From JARFUG01 sp050485365 (lineage in GTDB: Bacteria > Desulfobacterota > Desulfuromonadia > Desulfuromonadales > JACZKF01), in NCBI GenBank assembly GCA_050485365.1, contig JBJHBH010000132.1, positions 1 to 6,333 of the forward strand: a stretch of 6,333 nucleotides of DNA. Direction: 5' to 3'. The notes under the pieces were generated by a model that was given only the letters and a program-made list of their open reading frames with translations, was not told the DNA's origin and searched no databases. The position numbers and the translations under genes are program-made. Positions 4,841 through 6,333 of this stretch are shown here, in pieces. Every line of letters begins with the position of its first letter. Position 1 is the stretch's first letter.

Positions 4841-6333
4841 CTCAGGTTGTATTTTCCAGCTGGGGCAGAAACATCGTCGATAACCGTCAGGGGGGAGAGC
4901 CCAAGGACGTCGCCTTCCGCCTCCCTGCCGCGTACGACGGTTCGCAACCGCTGGCGGCCTTCATGGGGTGGGACGGGCTCATCGTCTTCGACAAAAAGGT
5001 CGACATTCCGGCCATGGCCGCCGAGTACATGCAGCGGGTGCAGGACCTTTACTGCTGCGCCAAGTGCACGCCGGGCAAGAAGGGGACGCGAATCCTCACC
5101 GACCTGCTCGCCTCGGTGATGGAGGGGACGGCCGCGGAGACGGATCTCGACGTCGTCCCCGACCTGGCCGACTTCATGACCAACTGCAAATGCACCCTGT
5201 GCCAGAGCGCCACGGTGCCGGTCCTCGACGCGGTGAAGTACTTCCGCGACGATTTCGTGGCGCGCCTGGCGGGGAAGAAGCCCGAAGGGGAGTCGCGCTA
5301 CGTCCACAAGTACACGGCCCCGTGTCAGGACAAGTGCCCGGCGCACATCGACATCCCCGCCTACATCGAGGCGATCAAGGACTACCGCTTCGACGAATCG
5401 CTCTCCACGGTGCGCGAGAACATGCCTCTGCCCTCGGTGTGCGGCCGCGTCTGCCCCCACCCGTGCGAGACCGCCTGCCGCCGCAAGAACGTCGACGAGC
5501 CGATCAGCATCATGGTGCTCAAGCGCTCGGCGTCCGATCACGAGTGGCAGCACGGGCACGAGCCCCCCATGCGCCCCAAGCCCCGCAAGAACAAGACGGT
5601 GGCGGTGGTCGGCGCCGGCCCCGCCGGGTTGACGGCCGCCTACTATCTGGCGCTCGAAGGATACCCCGTCACGATCTACGAGGCGCTCCCCGAGGGGTAC
5701 GGCGGCGGGATGATCGCCGTCGGCATCCCCCCCTATCGCATGCCGCGCCCGCTGCTGCAGCGCGACATCGACATCATCAGCGCCATGGGGGTCGAGATCA
5801 TCTACAACACCCGCATCGGCACCGACATCTCGCTCCCCGACCTCAAGGCGAAGTACGACGCCGTCTTTCTCGCCCCCGGCGCCCACCGCTCCAAGCCGAT
5901 GGGAGTCGAAGGGGAGGACAAGGGGTACAAGGGATTCCTCAAGGGGGGGATCGACTTTCTGCGCGAAGCCTACATGGGGCAGCCGACGGGGATGGGCAAG
6001 AAGGTCGTCGTCGTCGGCGGCGGCAACACCGCCATCGACTGCGTGCGCGTGGCCCTTCGCGAAGGGGCCGAAGAGTCGGTCCTCGTCTACCGGCGAACCC
6101 GCAAGGAGATGCCGGCCGACGTCTGGGAGGTCGACGGCGCCGAGGAGGAAGGGGTCAAGTTCGAATTCCTGGTGCTGCCCAACAAGATCATCGCCGACGA
6201 GGGCGGAAACGTGACCGGCGTCGAGTGCGTGCGCATGGCGCTGGGCGAGCCCGACGCGTCGGGGCGCCGCCGCCCGGAGGTCGTCCCGGGGAGCGAGTTC
6301 GTCATCGAGTGCGACACCGTCATCCCGGCCATC
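4837..6333 (+). CDS. sfrB: SfrB-like NAD(P)H oxidoreductase subunit: NuoF-type Fe-S region + GltD-like FAD/NADPH flavoprotein, 5' part (runs off window)
   Basis: An open frame of 499 codons without a stop, cut by the window edge just after CDTVIPAI, the strand that precedes the terminal FAD-binding motif of GltD proteins. Order: N-terminal segment (1-60); a region like the C-terminal Fe-S part of NuoF (about 64-145: CCAKCTPGKKGT at 73-84, then CKCTLC at 117-122 and VKYFRDDF); a GltD/DPYD-type two-cluster helical domain with Cys163, Cys167, Cys202, Cys206, Cys210 and Cys214; an FAD Rossmann motif VVGAGPAGLTAA (257-268) with GIPPYRMPRPLLQRDI; and a second Rossmann motif VVGGGNTAIDC (392-402) followed by VYRRTRKEMPA, whose arginines suggest NADPH preference. 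This layout matches, as I recall it, SfrB of Geobacter, the beta subunit of a soluble NADPH oxidoreductase tied to acetate/NADPH metabolism. An SfrA-like partner would be expected downstream, outside the window. The NuoF FMN/NADH-binding half is absent. TTG start set by AGGAGG. Architecture is secure; the name rests on homology recall. Confidence 0.82.
   Translation, partial: MTQVVFSSWGRNIVDNRQGGEPKDVAFRLPAAYDGSQPLAAFMGWDGLIVFDKKVDIPAMAAEYMQRVQDLYCCAKCTPGKKGTRILTDLLASVMEGTAAETDLDVVPDLADFMTNCKCTLCQSATVPVLDAVKYFRDDFVARLAGKKPEGESRYVHKYTAPCQDKCPAHIDIPAYIEAIKDYRFDESLSTVRENMPLPSVCGRVCPHPCETACRRKNVDEPISIMVLKRSASDHEWQHGHEPPMRPKPRKNKTVAVVGAGPAGLTAAYYLALEGYPVTIYEALPEGYGGGMIAVGIPPYRMPRPLLQRDIDIISAMGVEIIYNTRIGTDISLPDLKAKYDAVFLAPGAHRSKPMGVEGEDKGYKGFLKGGIDFLREAYMGQPTGMGKKVVVVGGGNTAIDCVRVALREGAEESVLVYRRTRKEMPADVWEVDGAEEEGVKFEFLVLPNKIIADEGGNVTGVECVRMALGEPDASGRRRPEVVPGSEFVIECDTVIPAI

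Noticed and set aside
4783..5886. 367-codon open frame on the minus strand opposite the SfrB-like gene
   Set aside because: Low-complexity antisense shadow; the plus frame carries cysteine clusters and two Rossmann motifs.

Overview
The window is high in G+C, with strong third-position GC in its coding frames. Its genes point to a deltaproteobacterium of the Desulfuromonadales/Geobacter-Desulfuromonas type. The main clues are a periplasmic haem-binding DUF3365 sensor with a CxxCH site, and a soluble NAD(P)H oxidoreductase subunit that joins a NuoF-type Fe-S segment to a GltD-like flavoprotein, the layout I associate with Geobacter SfrB. This assignment is inference from gene content; no rRNA or other marker gene is present.

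Layout: (1) 2-451, the 3' part of ribulose-phosphate 3-epimerase (rpe), overlapping by 4 bp (GTGA) a Nudix CoA-pyrophosphatase-like gene (448-1029). (2) 1098-2336, a membrane sensor with TM - haem-binding DUF3365 - TM - HAMP - PAS and no output domain. Its stop codon lies inside a perfect 12-bp inverted repeat followed by a T-rich run, which looks like an intrinsic terminator. (3) 2381-2395, a GG-N10-GC element resembling a sigma-54 promoter, then 2437-4284, a fused homocysteine S-methyltransferase / methylenetetrahydrofolate reductase. (4) 4329-4583 on the minus strand, a CPYC glutaredoxin, convergent with the methionine gene. (5) 4584-4836, a divergent intergenic region with an AT-rich promoter-like island, a TGTATACA palindrome and a possible short leader ORF. 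(6) 4837-6333, the start (499 codons, open at the window edge) of the SfrB-like oxidoreductase.

The genes are mostly unlinked housekeeping and redox functions: pentose phosphate epimerisation, nucleotide clean-up, one-carbon/methionine synthesis, thiol redox and NADPH-linked electron transfer. No CRISPR array, transposase, phage gene, tRNA or rRNA is seen. I found no clear new multi-gene system. The points most worth a second look are the sensor lacking an output module with its palindrome-supplied stop, and the regulatory region of the SfrB-like gene (palindromic operator, overlapping leader ORF, TTG start, altered NuoF cysteine pattern).
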